A stretch of 64,000 bases of DNA from Azohydromonas caseinilytica (GCF_012927045.1 NZ_JABBFW010000009.1:124001-188000), one strand, 5' to 3'. Shown: positions 40,774 to 54,661, counted from the stretch's first letter. The notes: generated by a model not told the origin, from the letters alone. Translations and numbers: made by a program.

Positions 40774-41388
40774 TCAAATCTCCTTGTGTCGTTGTAGTCG
40801 GCGCTCGACGAAGTCGAGCCGGTCCTGCCCCCAGAAGATCTCGCCGTCGATGACGTAGCTGGGCGCGCCGAACACGCCTGCGTCGATGGCGCGCTGCGAG
40901 TCCTCCTCGTAGCGCAGGTGCACGCGCTGGGTGTGGGCGTCGTCGAGCCGGGACAGCTGCAGGCCCTGGGCCTTGAGCAGTTCGGCCAGTGTCGCTTCGT
41001 CGGCGATGTTCCTCTCGTCCACCCACAGCGCACGCATCACCGCGCCGGCCAGTGCCATCGCGGCCTCCGTGCCGTCCTGCAGGTCCACGGCGATGATCAG
41101 TCGCGCCGCGTCGTCGCCATTGACCGGGAAGTAGCGCGGCGTAGGGTTGAGCGGGGCGTCGAGCCACTCGCTCCAGCGCCGCAATTCCAGCAACCGGTAC
41201 GCCTGGCGCTGCGGTGCGCGCTTGGCCAGCGGCAGCCCGCCGGTGAGCGGGAACACGCGCCCGCCCAGGTCCACCGGCAGCACGCGCACCTCGGCGCCAT
41301 GCTGGCGCGCGATGTCGCGGAAGCGCTGGTGGCCCAGGTAGGCCCACGGCGAGTTCGGAGCGAAGTAGTAATCGATGGCAAGGCTCAT
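40774..41388 (-). CDS. DsbA-family 2-hydroxychromene-2-carboxylate isomerase-like protein
   Basis: 204-residue thioredoxin-fold/kappa-GST-like protein. The N-terminal 'IDYYFAPNSPWAYLGHQRF' replaces the DsbA CxxC with the Ser-containing active site of HCCA isomerase (naphthalene pathway), and 'VFGAPSYVIDGEIFWGQDRLD' is the conserved cis-Pro segment. Exact substrate unknown. ATG 41388 is chosen because the fold starts directly after it. Forms an operon with the dienelactone hydrolase. Confidence 0.87.
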   Translation of the reverse strand: MSLAIDYYFAPNSPWAYLGHQRFRDIARQHGAEVRVLPVDLGGRVFPLTGGLPLAKRAPQRQAYRLLELRRWSEWLDAPLNPTPRYFPVNGDDAARLIIAVDLQDGTEAAMALAGAVMRALWVDERNIADEATLAELLKAQGLQLSRLDDAHTQRVHLRYEEDSQRAIDAGVFGAPSYVIDGEIFWGQDRLDFVERRLQRHKEI

Positions 41389-41884
41389 GGGCAAACAACC
41401 GTCCGGGGCCACAGGGACCGGCACCATAGCCCATCCCCCGCGTCCCTATCCCGGCTGGGCGCTTGGGGCCGCAACATCAGGAAACGGCCGCCGCGGCCCG
41501 CAGCCCGCCCCATGGAAAAAAAGCGGACATCCATGCGCCGGATCGCACCGCGCGGGGGCCGCACTCTAACCCAGCGCCTTACATCTCTTCACACCTGTAG
41601 ATCAACTCAAGGCAACTGCGGCGTGGCGGCCCGAACTGCGGCCTTGGGCTGAAGGCCACATCCACCCCATACCTGCCTTGCCCCGGCCGATGGATGCGCT
41701 TGCCTGTGGCGCGGGCTGGAGGAACAGGCGAAAAGAGAGAAGGGAAACGGGCCGGATCAGCCTTCGGACCCGGCTGGGCAGAGATCGTCAACAGAGACGC
41801 GACATTCGCCCTGCCGACTGACATCCATTGAGCTGAACGTCAACCTGCAGGAAACAATCTGGCCCGCCCTGTCCTGCAGCCTTC
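41389..41884. other. Intergenic stretch without a recognised gene
   Basis: About 500 bases between uvrA (minus strand, ending here) and the isomerase operon. An 81-codon minus-strand frame (41824 to 41579) has no recognisable domain or start signal. No terminator with a T-run is seen for uvrA. Confidence 0.4.
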
Positions 41885-44776
<2,892 letters not shown>

Positions 44777-44933
44777 GGGTTTCTACTCAGCTCGGGTCAA
44801 CCGGCCATCATAGCCAGCGCCCGCGGCGCATGTCCCGGCATGGGGTGCGCGTGCCCGGAGGCGTCAACCCCCTCTCGGGCCAAGGCGATTCCCCCGATGG
44901 CGGGACGGCGGCACTGGGGTATACGTGCCTTGC

Positions 44934-46790
44934 ATGAACGACGACACCCTGCGGCGCTTCGCTGACTCGGTCACTCCCACCACCGTCGCCCTGCCGCAAG
45001 CGACCGTGGTGACCCCACCCCAGGAGCCCCCGGCGCTGCCGGAACCGGACAACCCGGCGGTGGCCGACACGCCGGACGCCCGGCAGGCGGCGCGCGCGAT
45101 GGACCGCGTGCTGCATGCCGGCGCGGCCTCGGTCTCGGGCGGGCTATCGCCGATCTCGCTGGGCCTGGCGCTGGCGGACTGGGGCTGGCACCTGGCGACG
45201 CAGCCGGCCAACACCGGGCGGCTGGCACTGTCGGCCCAGCAGCATGCGCTGGAGGCGCTGGCGGACTGCGCCAGCGGCAACTGCAGCGGCCCGCTGGCCG
45301 AGGACCCGCGCTTTCGCGACCCGGCCTGGCACCAGTGGCCCTTCGCGCCGCTGGCTCGCTCGCACCAGGCGGCGCAGCACTGGTGGCAGGACGCCAGCCA
45401 GCTGCGCGGCATGACGGCGCACCACACCCAGGTATTGCGCTTCTTCGCCCAGCAGTGGCTGGACATGCTCTCGCCCAGCAACAGCTTCTTCACCAACCCC
45501 GAGGTGCTGCGCCGCACCGCCGAGCGCCAGGGCGCCAACCTGGTGGAAGGAGCGCTCAACCGGCTCGACAGCTGGCGCCGTCGCCACGGCCTGGAGCCGC
45601 TGACGCCGCCCGAGCACCCCTACCTGCCGGGCGTGGACCTGGCGCTCACACCGGGCCAGGTGGTGCACCGCAACCACCTGGTGGAACTGATTCAGTACGC
45701 GCCCACCACCGAGGAGGTGCAGGCCGAGCCGGTGTTCATCGTCCCGTCCTGGATCATGAAGTACTACATCCTGGACCTCTCGCCGCACAACTCGCTGGTG
45801 AAGTGGCTCACGGGCCAGGGGCACACGGTGTTCATCCTGTCCTGGCGCAACCCGGACGAGAACGACGCGCGGCTGAGCCTGGACGACTACCTGGAGCTGG
45901 GCGTCCTCGACCCGCTGGCCGCCATCGCCCGGCTGATCCCGGACCAACCGGTGCAGGCCTGCGGCTACTGCCTGGGCGGCACGCTGCTGTCCATCGCCGC
46001 GGCGGCGCTGGCGCGGCCGGGCCAGGTCGAGCGCGCGGCGCAACTGCCCAAGCTGGCCGGCGTGACGCTGCTGGCGGCGCAGACCGACTTCACCATGCCG
46101 GGCGAGCTGGGCGTGCTCATCGACGAGTCGCAGGTGGAGCTGCTGGAGGACATCATGTCCGAGCGCGGCTTCCTCACCGGGCGGCAGATGGCCGAGACCT
46201 TCCAGTTCCTGCGCTCGCGCGAGCTGATCTGGTCCACCCGCATGCGCGAGTTCTGGCTGGGCGAGCGCATGCAGCCCAACGACCTCATGGCCTGGAACGC
46301 CGACGTCACGCGCATGCCCGCGGCGATGCACAGCCAGTACCTGCGCCGCTGCCACCTGCACAACCAGCTCGCGCACGGCGAGTACCCGGTGGAGGGCCGG
46401 CCGGTGTCGCTGGGCGACATCCGCCAGCCCGTCTTCTGCGTCGCCACCGAGCTGGACCACGTTTCGCCCTGGCGCTCGGTGTACCAGCTGCACCGGCTGG
46501 TGCACACCGAGCTCACCTTCGTGCTTACCAACGGCGGCCACAACGCCGGCATCGTCTCCGAGCCCGGCCACGCGCGGCGCCGCTACCGGCAGCGGCGCAT
46601 GGCGCACGGCGCGCACTGGACCGGTCCGGACGAATGGCTGGACGCCGCCGAAGCGCGCCAGGGCTCGTGGTGGCCGGCCTGGCACGACTGGCTGGTCGAG
46701 CACAGCCGCGGGCGCGTGCCGGCACGCCCCGTGCCGGAGGGCTTGGAGCCTGCCCCCGGAGGCTACGTCCATGTGCGCTACCACGACTGA
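44934..46790 (+). CDS. Poly(3-hydroxyalkanoate) synthase (PhaC, class I-like)
   Basis: Polymerises hydroxyacyl-CoA into storage polyester. 618 residues; the lipase-like box 'GYCLGG' holds nucleophile Cys346, the acid is in 'TELDHVSPW' and the His in 'NGGHNAGIVSEPG'. The PhaC N-terminal domain is present ('PSNSFFTNPEVLRRTAERQG', 'LVEGALNRLDSWRR'), with an additional 65-residue N-terminal leader. Length fits class I (PhaC1) enzymes. It is not beside phaA/phaB, so it may be a second synthase. A small lipoprotein gene overlaps its 3' end. Confidence 0.88.
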   Translation: MNDDTLRRFADSVTPTTVALPQATVVTPPQEPPALPEPDNPAVADTPDARQAARAMDRVLHAGAASVSGGLSPISLGLALADWGWHLATQPANTGRLALSAQQHALEALADCASGNCSGPLAEDPRFRDPAWHQWPFAPLARSHQAAQHWWQDASQLRGMTAHHTQVLRFFAQQWLDMLSPSNSFFTNPEVLRRTAERQGANLVEGALNRLDSWRRRHGLEPLTPPEHPYLPGVDLALTPGQVVHRNHLVELIQYAPTTEEVQAEPVFIVPSWIMKYYILDLSPHNSLVKWLTGQGHTVFILSWRNPDENDARLSLDDYLELGVLDPLAAIARLIPDQPVQACGYCLGGTLLSIAAAALARPGQVERAAQLPKLAGVTLLAAQTDFTMPGELGVLIDESQVELLEDIMSERGFLTGRQMAETFQFLRSRELIWSTRMREFWLGERMQPNDLMAWNADVTRMPAAMHSQYLRRCHLHNQLAHGEYPVEGRPVSLGDIRQPVFCVATELDHVSPWRSVYQLHRLVHTELTFVLTNGGHNAGIVSEPGHARRRYRQRRMAHGAHWTGPDEWLDAAEARQGSWWPAWHDWLVEHSRGRVPARPVPEGLEPAPGGYVHVRYHD

Positions 46791-47205
46791 ATCCGGCCGC
46801 TCGCACCTCGACTTCCTGAGCCGGTGGCGCCGACGCCGCGCCGGCGTGCTCTTCGCCGCCGCGCTGCTGGCCGGCTGCGGCGGCGGCGTCTACATCGGCA
46901 TTGGCCCCGATGACGACCCGCCGACCGTCAGCCTGGTGGTCGCGCCCACCGTGGCCCAGCCCGGGCAGACGCTCACGCTGCTGGCCGACGCGCGCGACGA
47001 CTACGGCGTGGACTACGTCGCCTTCTATCAATTGCTGCCCAACGGCGGCGCAGTGCGGCTGGGCATCGTGCCGGCGCCGCCCTACCAGCTCACGGTCGTG
47101 CTGCCCGCCGACGCCCAGGACCCCACCCAGTTCTTCGCCCGCGCCGTGGACGGCGCCAACCAGTACGGCGACAGCGCCACCGCCGTGGTGCGGGTGCTGC
47201 GTTGA
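46771..47205 (+). CDS. Small lipoprotein with an immunoglobulin-like domain
   Basis: 144-residue protein. The N-region is very basic ('RWRRRRAG'), then a hydrophobic segment and lipobox 'LLAGC', so it is exported and lipid-anchored. The mature part ('TVSLVVAPTVAQPGQTLTL', 'FFARAVDGANQYGDSATAVVRVL') has the strand pattern of bacterial Ig-like domains. Its ATG lies inside the PHA synthase gene, overlapping it by 20 bases, so expression is probably linked. Function unknown. Confidence 0.75.
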   Translation: MCATTTESGRSHLDFLSRWRRRRAGVLFAAALLAGCGGGVYIGIGPDDDPPTVSLVVAPTVAQPGQTLTLLADARDDYGVDYVAFYQLLPNGGAVRLGIVPAPPYQLTVVLPADAQDPTQFFARAVDGANQYGDSATAVVRVLR

Positions 47206-47244
47206 GGCAGGCCGGCCCGCAGCGGCCGGCCTGCCCCGTCGCGC

Positions 47245-48993
47245 TTACCGGGTCACGCAGCCGAAGCTGGCCGCGGCGTTGACGTCACCACCGTTGTAGC
47301 GGGCCCAGCTCGGGTACTCGCACAGCGGTCGCGTGCGGCCAGGGACGCCCGCGGTGTCAGCCACCACCTGATTGACCGGGGCGGTGCCGCGCTCGACCCA
47401 GTTCTCCAGCGCGGTCAGCGAGTCCCAGGCGGCGTTGAACGTGGTGCCGACCGAATGCCCGTAGCCGGGGATCTCGTAGTAGCGCAGGAAGCCCGCGACC
47501 TTGGGCTCTCCCATGGTGGCGCGCACGCGGCTGACGAAGTCGCGCGTGGCGCGGTTGCTCACCAGTGCGTCGTGCGCCCCATGGGCCATCAGGATCTTGC
47601 CGCCCTTGGCCTGGAAGGCGGAGAAATCGGTGCGCGTGACCTCCTGGACCCCGCTGAGCTCGACGATGCGCGACTGCCACGTGCCCGGGTTCTGCGGGTC
47701 CAGCGCCAACGGGTCGAAATTCGAGTCGCGGGTCACGAAGTAGCGGACCCACTGGTCCCAGAAGGTGCTGCCGTAGGGCGGGCTGGTGATCGGCGTGGTG
47801 GTCGGCACCACGGGCGGCATCGGCGACGCGGGCTGGGTGGTGCCCAGCGACAGCGTCAGCGTGGTGTTCTGCAGCACGCTGGTGCCGGGGTTGCCGAAGT
47901 CGGTGCCCCAGGTGGTGAAGCCGGGATAGCGGGTTTCGCCGCTGGCCAGGGCGTAGCTCAGCACGGTGGGCGAGTTGAGCACGTTGAAGGCGGCGATCTG
48001 CGCGTCCGACAGGCAGGTGTCGCCGGTATCGGCGCCGCCGGGGCAGCGCAGGGGCGTGCCCTTGAGCGTGGCCGTGGCCGGGTCGAAGCTCTCGCACGCG
48101 GCCACGTTGCTGATGAGGCCGTCCTCCACGTCGTCGAGCCCGTCGCAGGCCTCGTAGGCGGCATCGAAGAGCAGCTTGCGCTTCTCGCGGCTGGGGTAGG
48201 CGCCCGGCTGGGCCAGCGCGCGGGTCATGCGGCCGAAGTGCAGGTCCAGCATGACCGCATTCCAGGCCGGGTACAGCACGATGGCGCCGTCGAAGTCTTG
48301 CGGCCAGTTGCCCACCGCCAGCAGCGCCTCGCGCCCGCCGGTGGAGCCGCCGGCGAAGTAGGTGCGCTGGGGCGCGGCGGCATAGCGCGCCTTGATCAGC
48401 TCCATGACCGTGTCGCGCGTCTTCTTGAGCGCGTTGCCGGCGAAGTTGCGCAGTGCCTCGTCATTGGCGCCGAAGGAGCCGTCGCGGCTGCCGAAGGTGC
48501 CGGCCTGGTGGCCGGAGTCGCTGCCGAAGGTGGCGTAGCCGCGGCCCAGCGGCACGGGCTGGTCGGCGGGGCCGGCCGGCACGTTGCCCAGGCCGGTGGC
48601 GATGGTGCCGTCGTAGCCGCCGCCGCCGAACATCATGGCCTTGTTGTTCCAGGCCGCCGGCAGGTTGAGCTGGAACTTGATCTTGGGTGCGGCAGGATCG
48701 ACCGGGTTGATCTCGCCGAGCACCTTGCAGTACTCGCCCACGGCGGTGGCGCCGCTGCCCGCAGCCGGCACGATTTGCGTGCTGGTGACCACGGCGCCGG
48801 TGGTGGGCAGGCCGATGGCCGTTGCCGGCACCGTCATGCCGATGAGCTCGGCGCAGCTCTTGGGCTGCGCCACCGGCGGCAGCGGCGCGGGATCGTCATC
48901 ATCGAGCCAGCATCCCGACAACGGCAGGCACACCAGGGCGGCGGCAGCGGCGGCCGGCAGGCGGCGCGGGACACGGACGGGTTTCACGGACAT
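47245..48993 (-). CDS. Tannase/feruloyl esterase-family lipoprotein
   Basis: Exported esterase of 582 residues. Lipobox 'LPLSGC' anchors it; catalytic Ser in 'FAGGSTGGREALL', acid in 'AHGAHDALVSNRAT', His in 'IPGYGHSVGTTF', and a calcium-site-like 'CDGLDDVEDGLI'. Classical tannases, FaeB and MHETase carry Cys next to both Ser and His (CS-D-HC disulfide); here they are Gly and Ser, so that disulfide is missing. ATG 48993 has a GGAG ribosome site; the longer frame extending to 50541 is out-of-frame neighbour sequence. Shares an upstream element with the 3HB-oligomer hydrolase gene. Confidence 0.85.
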   Translation of the reverse strand: MSVKPVRVPRRLPAAAAAALVCLPLSGCWLDDDDPAPLPPVAQPKSCAELIGMTVPATAIGLPTTGAVVTSTQIVPAAGSGATAVGEYCKVLGEINPVDPAAPKIKFQLNLPAAWNNKAMMFGGGGYDGTIATGLGNVPAGPADQPVPLGRGYATFGSDSGHQAGTFGSRDGSFGANDEALRNFAGNALKKTRDTVMELIKARYAAAPQRTYFAGGSTGGREALLAVGNWPQDFDGAIVLYPAWNAVMLDLHFGRMTRALAQPGAYPSREKRKLLFDAAYEACDGLDDVEDGLISNVAACESFDPATATLKGTPLRCPGGADTGDTCLSDAQIAAFNVLNSPTVLSYALASGETRYPGFTTWGTDFGNPGTSVLQNTTLTLSLGTTQPASPMPPVVPTTTPITSPPYGSTFWDQWVRYFVTRDSNFDPLALDPQNPGTWQSRIVELSGVQEVTRTDFSAFQAKGGKILMAHGAHDALVSNRATRDFVSRVRATMGEPKVAGFLRYYEIPGYGHSVGTTFNAAWDSLTALENWVERGTAPVNQVVADTAGVPGRTRPLCEYPSWARYNGGDVNAAASFGCVTR

Positions 48994-49056
48994 CGCAGCT
49001 CCTTGAGGTCGTTTCGGCGCGGGTCGCGGGCCCGCACCGGTGCGCGAAAGGCGCCT

Positions 49057-49113
49057 CAGGCTACGGGCCGCCTCGAAGCCGGGGCAGTTGCGCGATCGCT
49101 TAGGCAAAGACCC
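49057..49113 (-). promoter_or_regulatory. Conserved upstream element of the tannase-family gene (copy 1)
   Basis: The block at 49088-49113 matches the block at 51472-51497 at 20 of 26 positions, and a second shared 9-mer CAGGCTACG (49057-49065) lies 22 bases from it. Both copies sit upstream of minus-strand secreted hydrolases at similar distance and in the same orientation, so they look like the same promoter/activator arrangement. The regulator is unknown. Confidence 0.6.
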
Positions 49114-49143
49114 CAAGCGGGAGAACCCGTGGAGGGCCTTTGA

Positions 49144-49176
49144 AGGGCGCCCGGACGGCTGCGTCGCCGGGCGCCC
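49144..49176 (-). terminator. Hairpin after the 3HB-oligomer hydrolase gene
   Basis: Inverted repeat GGGCGCCCGG / CCGGGCGCCC with a 12-base loop, about 15 bases past the stop of the hydrolase on the minus strand. T-run is weak, so termination is probable rather than certain. Confidence 0.5.
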
Positions 49177-49187
49177 TGCCCGCCGCC

Positions 49188-51413
49188 TCAGTTCGGCACG
49201 TTCAGCACCTTGCCGTCGAAGGTGATGGCGTCGGCCGCCGCGGGCACGGTGGCGATGGGCAGCAGGTGCGCCGCGCGCGTGAGGGCCGGCGCCGCGCCCG
49301 GCGTGCCGCCGCGCGGCGTGGTGCGCACCAGCTGGCTGGCCGGCAGCGGCGCGCCGCCGCTCAGGTGCGCGTACATCGCGTTGAGGCCGTCCACGAAGTA
49401 GACATGCAGCGGGATGTAGCGGGTGTCGAAGCCGGCCAGGCCCAGGAAGCCGTCGAAGTGCTGGCCGTTGCTGACCTCGATGTAGCGCAGCCGGCTGGCC
49501 GCTCCCTCCACCGCGTGATTGAAGGCGGCGTAGGCGCGGCCGGCGTTGTTGACGGGCAGCAGCGCGTCGCTGCGGCCGGCGATCACCAGCGCCGGCTTGT
49601 GGCGCAGGTGGCCGCTGGCCAGCACCTCGCGGATGCCCTGGCGCACCGCCTCGCTCTGCTGGCGCGTGGGGGTGCTGCGCGCGGTCAGCGGCACGCCGGT
49701 GCGCGGATCGGTGCCGGTGACCAGCGCGCGCTGGCACAGCGCGGCCTCGAAGCCCAGGTCCGCCAGCGCGGTGCCCGGCGAGACGGCCAGGTCCCAGCGC
49801 CGGGCGCCGCCCACCGCCTCGTTGACGATCACCGTGGCCGGGACGCCGTTGGCCGTGCCGTTGCCCGTGGCGTAGCTCACGGCCTTGGCCGCGGCCGGGA
49901 TGGGCGCCGGCGCGCCGGTGGCGTCCACACCGGCAAAGCTCACGCCGCACAGGTTGTCCAGCACCGAGAAGCGGCCGTAGCCGTTGGCGTACATGCTGGT
50001 GACGATCACCGCGTTGCCCAGGCCGTAGTGGGCGTTGTGCATGGTGTCGTTGTAGGGGCCCCAGCCGTAGGCGCGCAGCCGGGCCAGCGCGTCGGCCGCC
50101 TGGGCGGCGGTGTCGGCGCCGTTGACCAGGCCGGCCTGGGCCAGCGAGGCGCAGCGGTTGGCCGCGCGCGGGTTCATGCCCGTGAGGGTCATGTAGTTGT
50201 GGAAGGAGAGCTCGCCGCCCATGGAGGCCTCGGCTGCCAGCGCCGCGCAGGGCTGGTAGAGATTGGCGAAGCTGAAGTAGTCCAGCAGCGGCTTGCCGAA
50301 GGCCACCGGCACCCCGCCCTGCTGCACGCCGTAGCCCTGGGTGCTGCGCGGCGTGGCGCCGGGCTCGCCGGCGACCACGGCGTCGATCAGGCCCTCGGTG
50401 TCGGCCTCGGCCGCGCGCAGCACCGCCGTGCCGCCGTTGGACACCGACGCGGCGATGACCAGCGTGTTGTCCGGCCTGAAGTGCTGCCCCTTGAGGTGAC
50501 TGTGGCCCAGGCGGGGACCGTGCTCCTGGTTGAGCACCCACAGCGCGTAGCGCGCGGCGGCCAGGGTGTCGGTGCCCCAGTCGCGCTCGGAATGGGTCTC
50601 GGCGTGCGCGTGCTTGAGCGCGACGCGGTTCGGGTAGAGCGCATTGAAGGCGGTGCGCTGCGCCTCGCCCATGCGCGCGCTGAAGTGGCTCAGCGCGCCG
50701 GCGTTGCGGCTGGTGTCGCGCGTGCCGTCGATCTGGTGGACGCTGTCGTCCGAGAGGTCATGCAGGCCCATGCCCTTGCCGGCGTCGCTCAATGCCACCG
50801 CGCAGCCGCGCTTGAGGCCCCACTCGGCCACCGTGCCGATGCCGCCGTAGACGCCGCGCGAGCCCGAGGACGGCGCCACGACGATGCAGGGCTTGGCGGG
50901 GTCGAAGCTGTCGGGCAGTTGCACGGCGGTGGTGACGCGCCGGTTGCCGCCGGGCACGTCCACCACGCCCAGGTACTCGACGCCGGGCACCAGCCCCTCG
51001 CCCAGCGTGTCGTGGCCGTCGAGGTCGATGTTCGGGCCGTAGAGCCGGCCGTAGCCGCCGTTGGCCGTGACGTCGATCAGGCCGCGGTAGTTGGAGAGGA
51101 TGGCGTTGCGCCGCAGCTCCAGCGCCGTGGGGTTGGCGGCGTCGGCGTAGCCGGCCACGCCCGTGGCCAGGCCGGTCTTGCCCCAGCCGGCGGTGAGCAG
51201 GTCCTGCGTCGCGGCCGAGGTGCCGGGCCCGGGGCTGGTAGCGCGGTACTCCGTGCGGCTGAGCGAGGCCACGCCAGCGGGCGGCAGGTTGGGCAGCACG
51301 GACCGGTCGTCGGGACCGTGGCCGTGGCCGGGTCCGCCGGCATGGGCCGCGAGCTGCAGGCACAGCAGGGCCGCGGCGGCGGCGGACAGTCGGACGGTGC
51401 GTTGTTGGGGCAT
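49188..51413 (-). CDS. D-(-)-3-hydroxybutyrate oligomer hydrolase
   Basis: Secreted enzyme of 741 residues that cuts 3-hydroxybutyrate oligomers to monomer during polyester breakdown. Signal peptide 'LSAAAAALLCLQLAAHA'; nucleophile Ser in 'AASVSNGGTAVLRAA', 'GFDTRYIPLHVYFVDGLNAMY' (shown in part) and 'SDALLPVNNAGRAY' near the C-terminus are typical of the 3HBOH family. It lies upstream of the tannase-family esterase in the same direction and shares its regulatory element, and close to a PHA synthase, so the locus handles polyesters and their oligomers. Confidence 0.9.
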   Translation of the reverse strand: MPQQRTVRLSAAAAALLCLQLAAHAGGPGHGHGPDDRSVLPNLPPAGVASLSRTEYRATSPGPGTSAATQDLLTAGWGKTGLATGVAGYADAANPTALELRRNAILSNYRGLIDVTANGGYGRLYGPNIDLDGHDTLGEGLVPGVEYLGVVDVPGGNRRVTTAVQLPDSFDPAKPCIVVAPSSGSRGVYGGIGTVAEWGLKRGCAVALSDAGKGMGLHDLSDDSVHQIDGTRDTSRNAGALSHFSARMGEAQRTAFNALYPNRVALKHAHAETHSERDWGTDTLAAARYALWVLNQEHGPRLGHSHLKGQHFRPDNTLVIAASVSNGGTAVLRAAEADTEGLIDAVVAGEPGATPRSTQGYGVQQGGVPVAFGKPLLDYFSFANLYQPCAALAAEASMGGELSFHNYMTLTGMNPRAANRCASLAQAGLVNGADTAAQAADALARLRAYGWGPYNDTMHNAHYGLGNAVIVTSMYANGYGRFSVLDNLCGVSFAGVDATGAPAPIPAAAKAVSYATGNGTANGVPATVIVNEAVGGARRWDLAVSPGTALADLGFEAALCQRALVTGTDPRTGVPLTARSTPTRQQSEAVRQGIREVLASGHLRHKPALVIAGRSDALLPVNNAGRAYAAFNHAVEGAASRLRYIEVSNGQHFDGFLGLAGFDTRYIPLHVYFVDGLNAMYAHLSGGAPLPASQLVRTTPRGGTPGAAPALTRAAHLLPIATVPAAADAITFDGKVLNVPN

Positions 51414-51441
51414 CAGCTTCTCCTCTTGCGGACAGCCGACG

Positions 51442-51497
51442 CAGGCTACGCACGCGCCCGGAGCGTGAACATTGCACGATCACCTAAGCAGCGACCC
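51442..51497 (-). promoter_or_regulatory. Conserved upstream element of the 3HB-oligomer hydrolase (copy 2)
   Basis: Second copy of the element at 49057-49113: CAGGCTACG at 51442-51450 and the 26-base block at 51472-51497, 21 bases apart. Shared core parts include TTGC, CGATC, GCA and GACCC in register. It begins about 30 bases before the start codon, suitable for a promoter with an activator site. Confidence 0.6.
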
Positions 51498-51538
51498 TCT
51501 GCGGGTCCGCCCGGTCTTGCGTCAGGAGCGTCCCGGCC

Positions 51539-53422
<1,884 letters not shown>

Positions 53423-53565
53423 GGCGGGCGGGGGAGCCGGCGATGGTACCCGGGGCTTCGCGCGCGCCCACGCGCGTATGCGCGAAGCCCCCGCCGGCCC
53501 GTGCGGAAGGCCCCATGCGGCACAATTCCACCCTTCCCCCGAAGATTTCCTGCCCAGGAGCGGCC

Positions 53566-54129
53566 ATGGCCAGCGTCAACAAAGTCATTCTCATCGGCAA
53601 CTGCGGGCGCGACCCGGAGGTGCGCTACACGCCCCAGGGCACCGCGATCTGCAACGTCTCCGTCGCCACCTCCAGCCGCCGCAAGGACCGCAACAGCGGC
53701 GAGATGGTCGAGGACACCCAGTGGCACCGCGTCACGTTCTATGAACGCCTGGCCGAGATCGCCGGCGAATACCTCAAGAAGGGCCGCCCCGTGTACGTCG
53801 AGGGCCGCCTGAAGTACGGCAAGTACACCGACAAGGACGGCATCGAGCGCAACACCGTGGACATCGTGGCCGAGCAGATGCAGCTGCTGGGCGGCCGTGA
53901 AGGCATGGGCGGCGACGACATGGGCGGCGGTGGCGGCATGGGCATGGGTGGCGGCGGTGGCCGCGGCGGCTACAGCCGCGCCCCGGCCCGCGGCGGCGAC
54001 GACATGGACGGCGGCGGCGCCCCGGCCCCGCGTGCGGCGGCGCCGCGTCCGGCCCCGCCGCGCCCGGCGCCCGCGCCCCAGCGCCCGGCCACCGGCTTCG
54101 ACGACATGGACGACGACATCCCCTTCTGA
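53566..54129 (+). CDS. ssb: Single-stranded DNA-binding protein
   Basis: Binds single-stranded DNA and recruits repair proteins. 187 residues: OB fold (1-110, '[20 protein letters not shown]', '[18 protein letters not shown]', '[13 protein letters not shown]'), a Gly/Met-rich then Pro/Ala-rich flexible linker, and the conserved acidic tip 'DDDIPF' that docks partners. The start at ATG 53566 has an AGGAG ribosome site; the longer frame upstream is not conserved. Confidence 0.97.
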   Translation: MASVNKVILIGNCGRDPEVRYTPQGTAICNVSVATSSRRKDRNSGEMVEDTQWHRVTFYERLAEIAGEYLKKGRPVYVEGRLKYGKYTDKDGIERNTVDIVAEQMQLLGGREGMGGDDMGGGGGMGMGGGGGRGGYSRAPARGGDDMDGGGAPAPRAAAPRPAPPRPAPAPQRPATGFDDMDDDIPF

Positions 54130-54155
54130 CGCCCCCGGGTGGTTCAGGACAAGAC

Positions 54156-54177
54156 AGCGGCCTTCGGGCCGCTTTTT
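54156..54177 (+). terminator. Rho-independent terminator of ssb
   Basis: Stem AGCGGCC / GGCCGCT with a TTCG tetraloop followed by a T-run, about 25 bases after the stop. Confidence 0.88.
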
Positions 54178-54218
54178 CGTGTCCGCCGCGCCCGCGTCCC
54201 CTGCCACACTTCCCTCCC

Positions 54219-54578
54219 ATGCCAGCTTCCGAACCCCTGCTCGTCGCTTGCCTGTGCGCCGCCTGGTGCGGCACCTGCAAGGAGTACCGCCCCATCTTCG
54301 ACGCCGCCCGTGACAGCGCCCCGCCCGGCGAGCGCTTCGTCTGGGTGGACATCGAGGACGAGGCCGACGTGGTCGAGGACATCGACGTCGAGAACTTTCC
54401 CACCCTGCTGGTGGCGCGCGGCGACACGGTGCTGTACTTCGGCGTGCTCACCCCCCAGCCGGGGCTGCTGACGCGGCTGCTGCAGGCCGCGCGCGCGGGC
54501 GACCTGAAACCGCAGGCCAGCGACCCCGAAGTGGCCGCCCTGCCGGCGCGCGTGCGTGCCATGTCCGGTAACGCCTGA
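54219..54578 (+). CDS. Thioredoxin-family protein
   Basis: 119-residue thioredoxin-like fold with active site 'CAAWCGTCKEYRP' (WCGTC, close to WCGPC) and 'IDVENFPTLLVARGDT' (cis-Pro). No signal peptide, so probably cytoplasmic. Lies between ssb and the sulfate operon; its substrate is unknown. The cysteine pair suggests redox activity. Confidence 0.85.
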   Translation: MPASEPLLVACLCAAWCGTCKEYRPIFDAARDSAPPGERFVWVDIEDEADVVEDIDVENFPTLLVARGDTVLYFGVLTPQPGLLTRLLQAARAGDLKPQASDPEVAALPARVRAMSGNA

Positions 54579-54605
54579 CACTTTCCATGCTTGTGTCTGC
54601 GGGCT

Positions 54606-54661
54606 GCGTATAAGCAAGCGCGCAAACATTCGTTGGTCCGTCTAAGGGGCCTTCCTAGGAT
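54606..54661 (+). promoter_or_regulatory. Promoter and possible CysB site of the first sulfate operon
   Basis: -35-like TTGGTC (54633-54638), 17-base spacer, -10-like TAGGAT (54656-54661). GCGTATAA lies 27 bases upstream of the -35, exactly as in the second sulfate operon (58669), where it reads GCGCATAA. The shared layout suggests one regulator; CysB, the usual sulfur regulator, is a reasonable guess. Confidence 0.5.

Noticed and set aside
47245-50541. Tannase-family gene extended to a 1098-residue protein
   Set aside because: The first half is the 3HB-oligomer hydrolase gene read in the wrong frame; the real start at 48993 has a signal peptide, lipobox and ribosome site.
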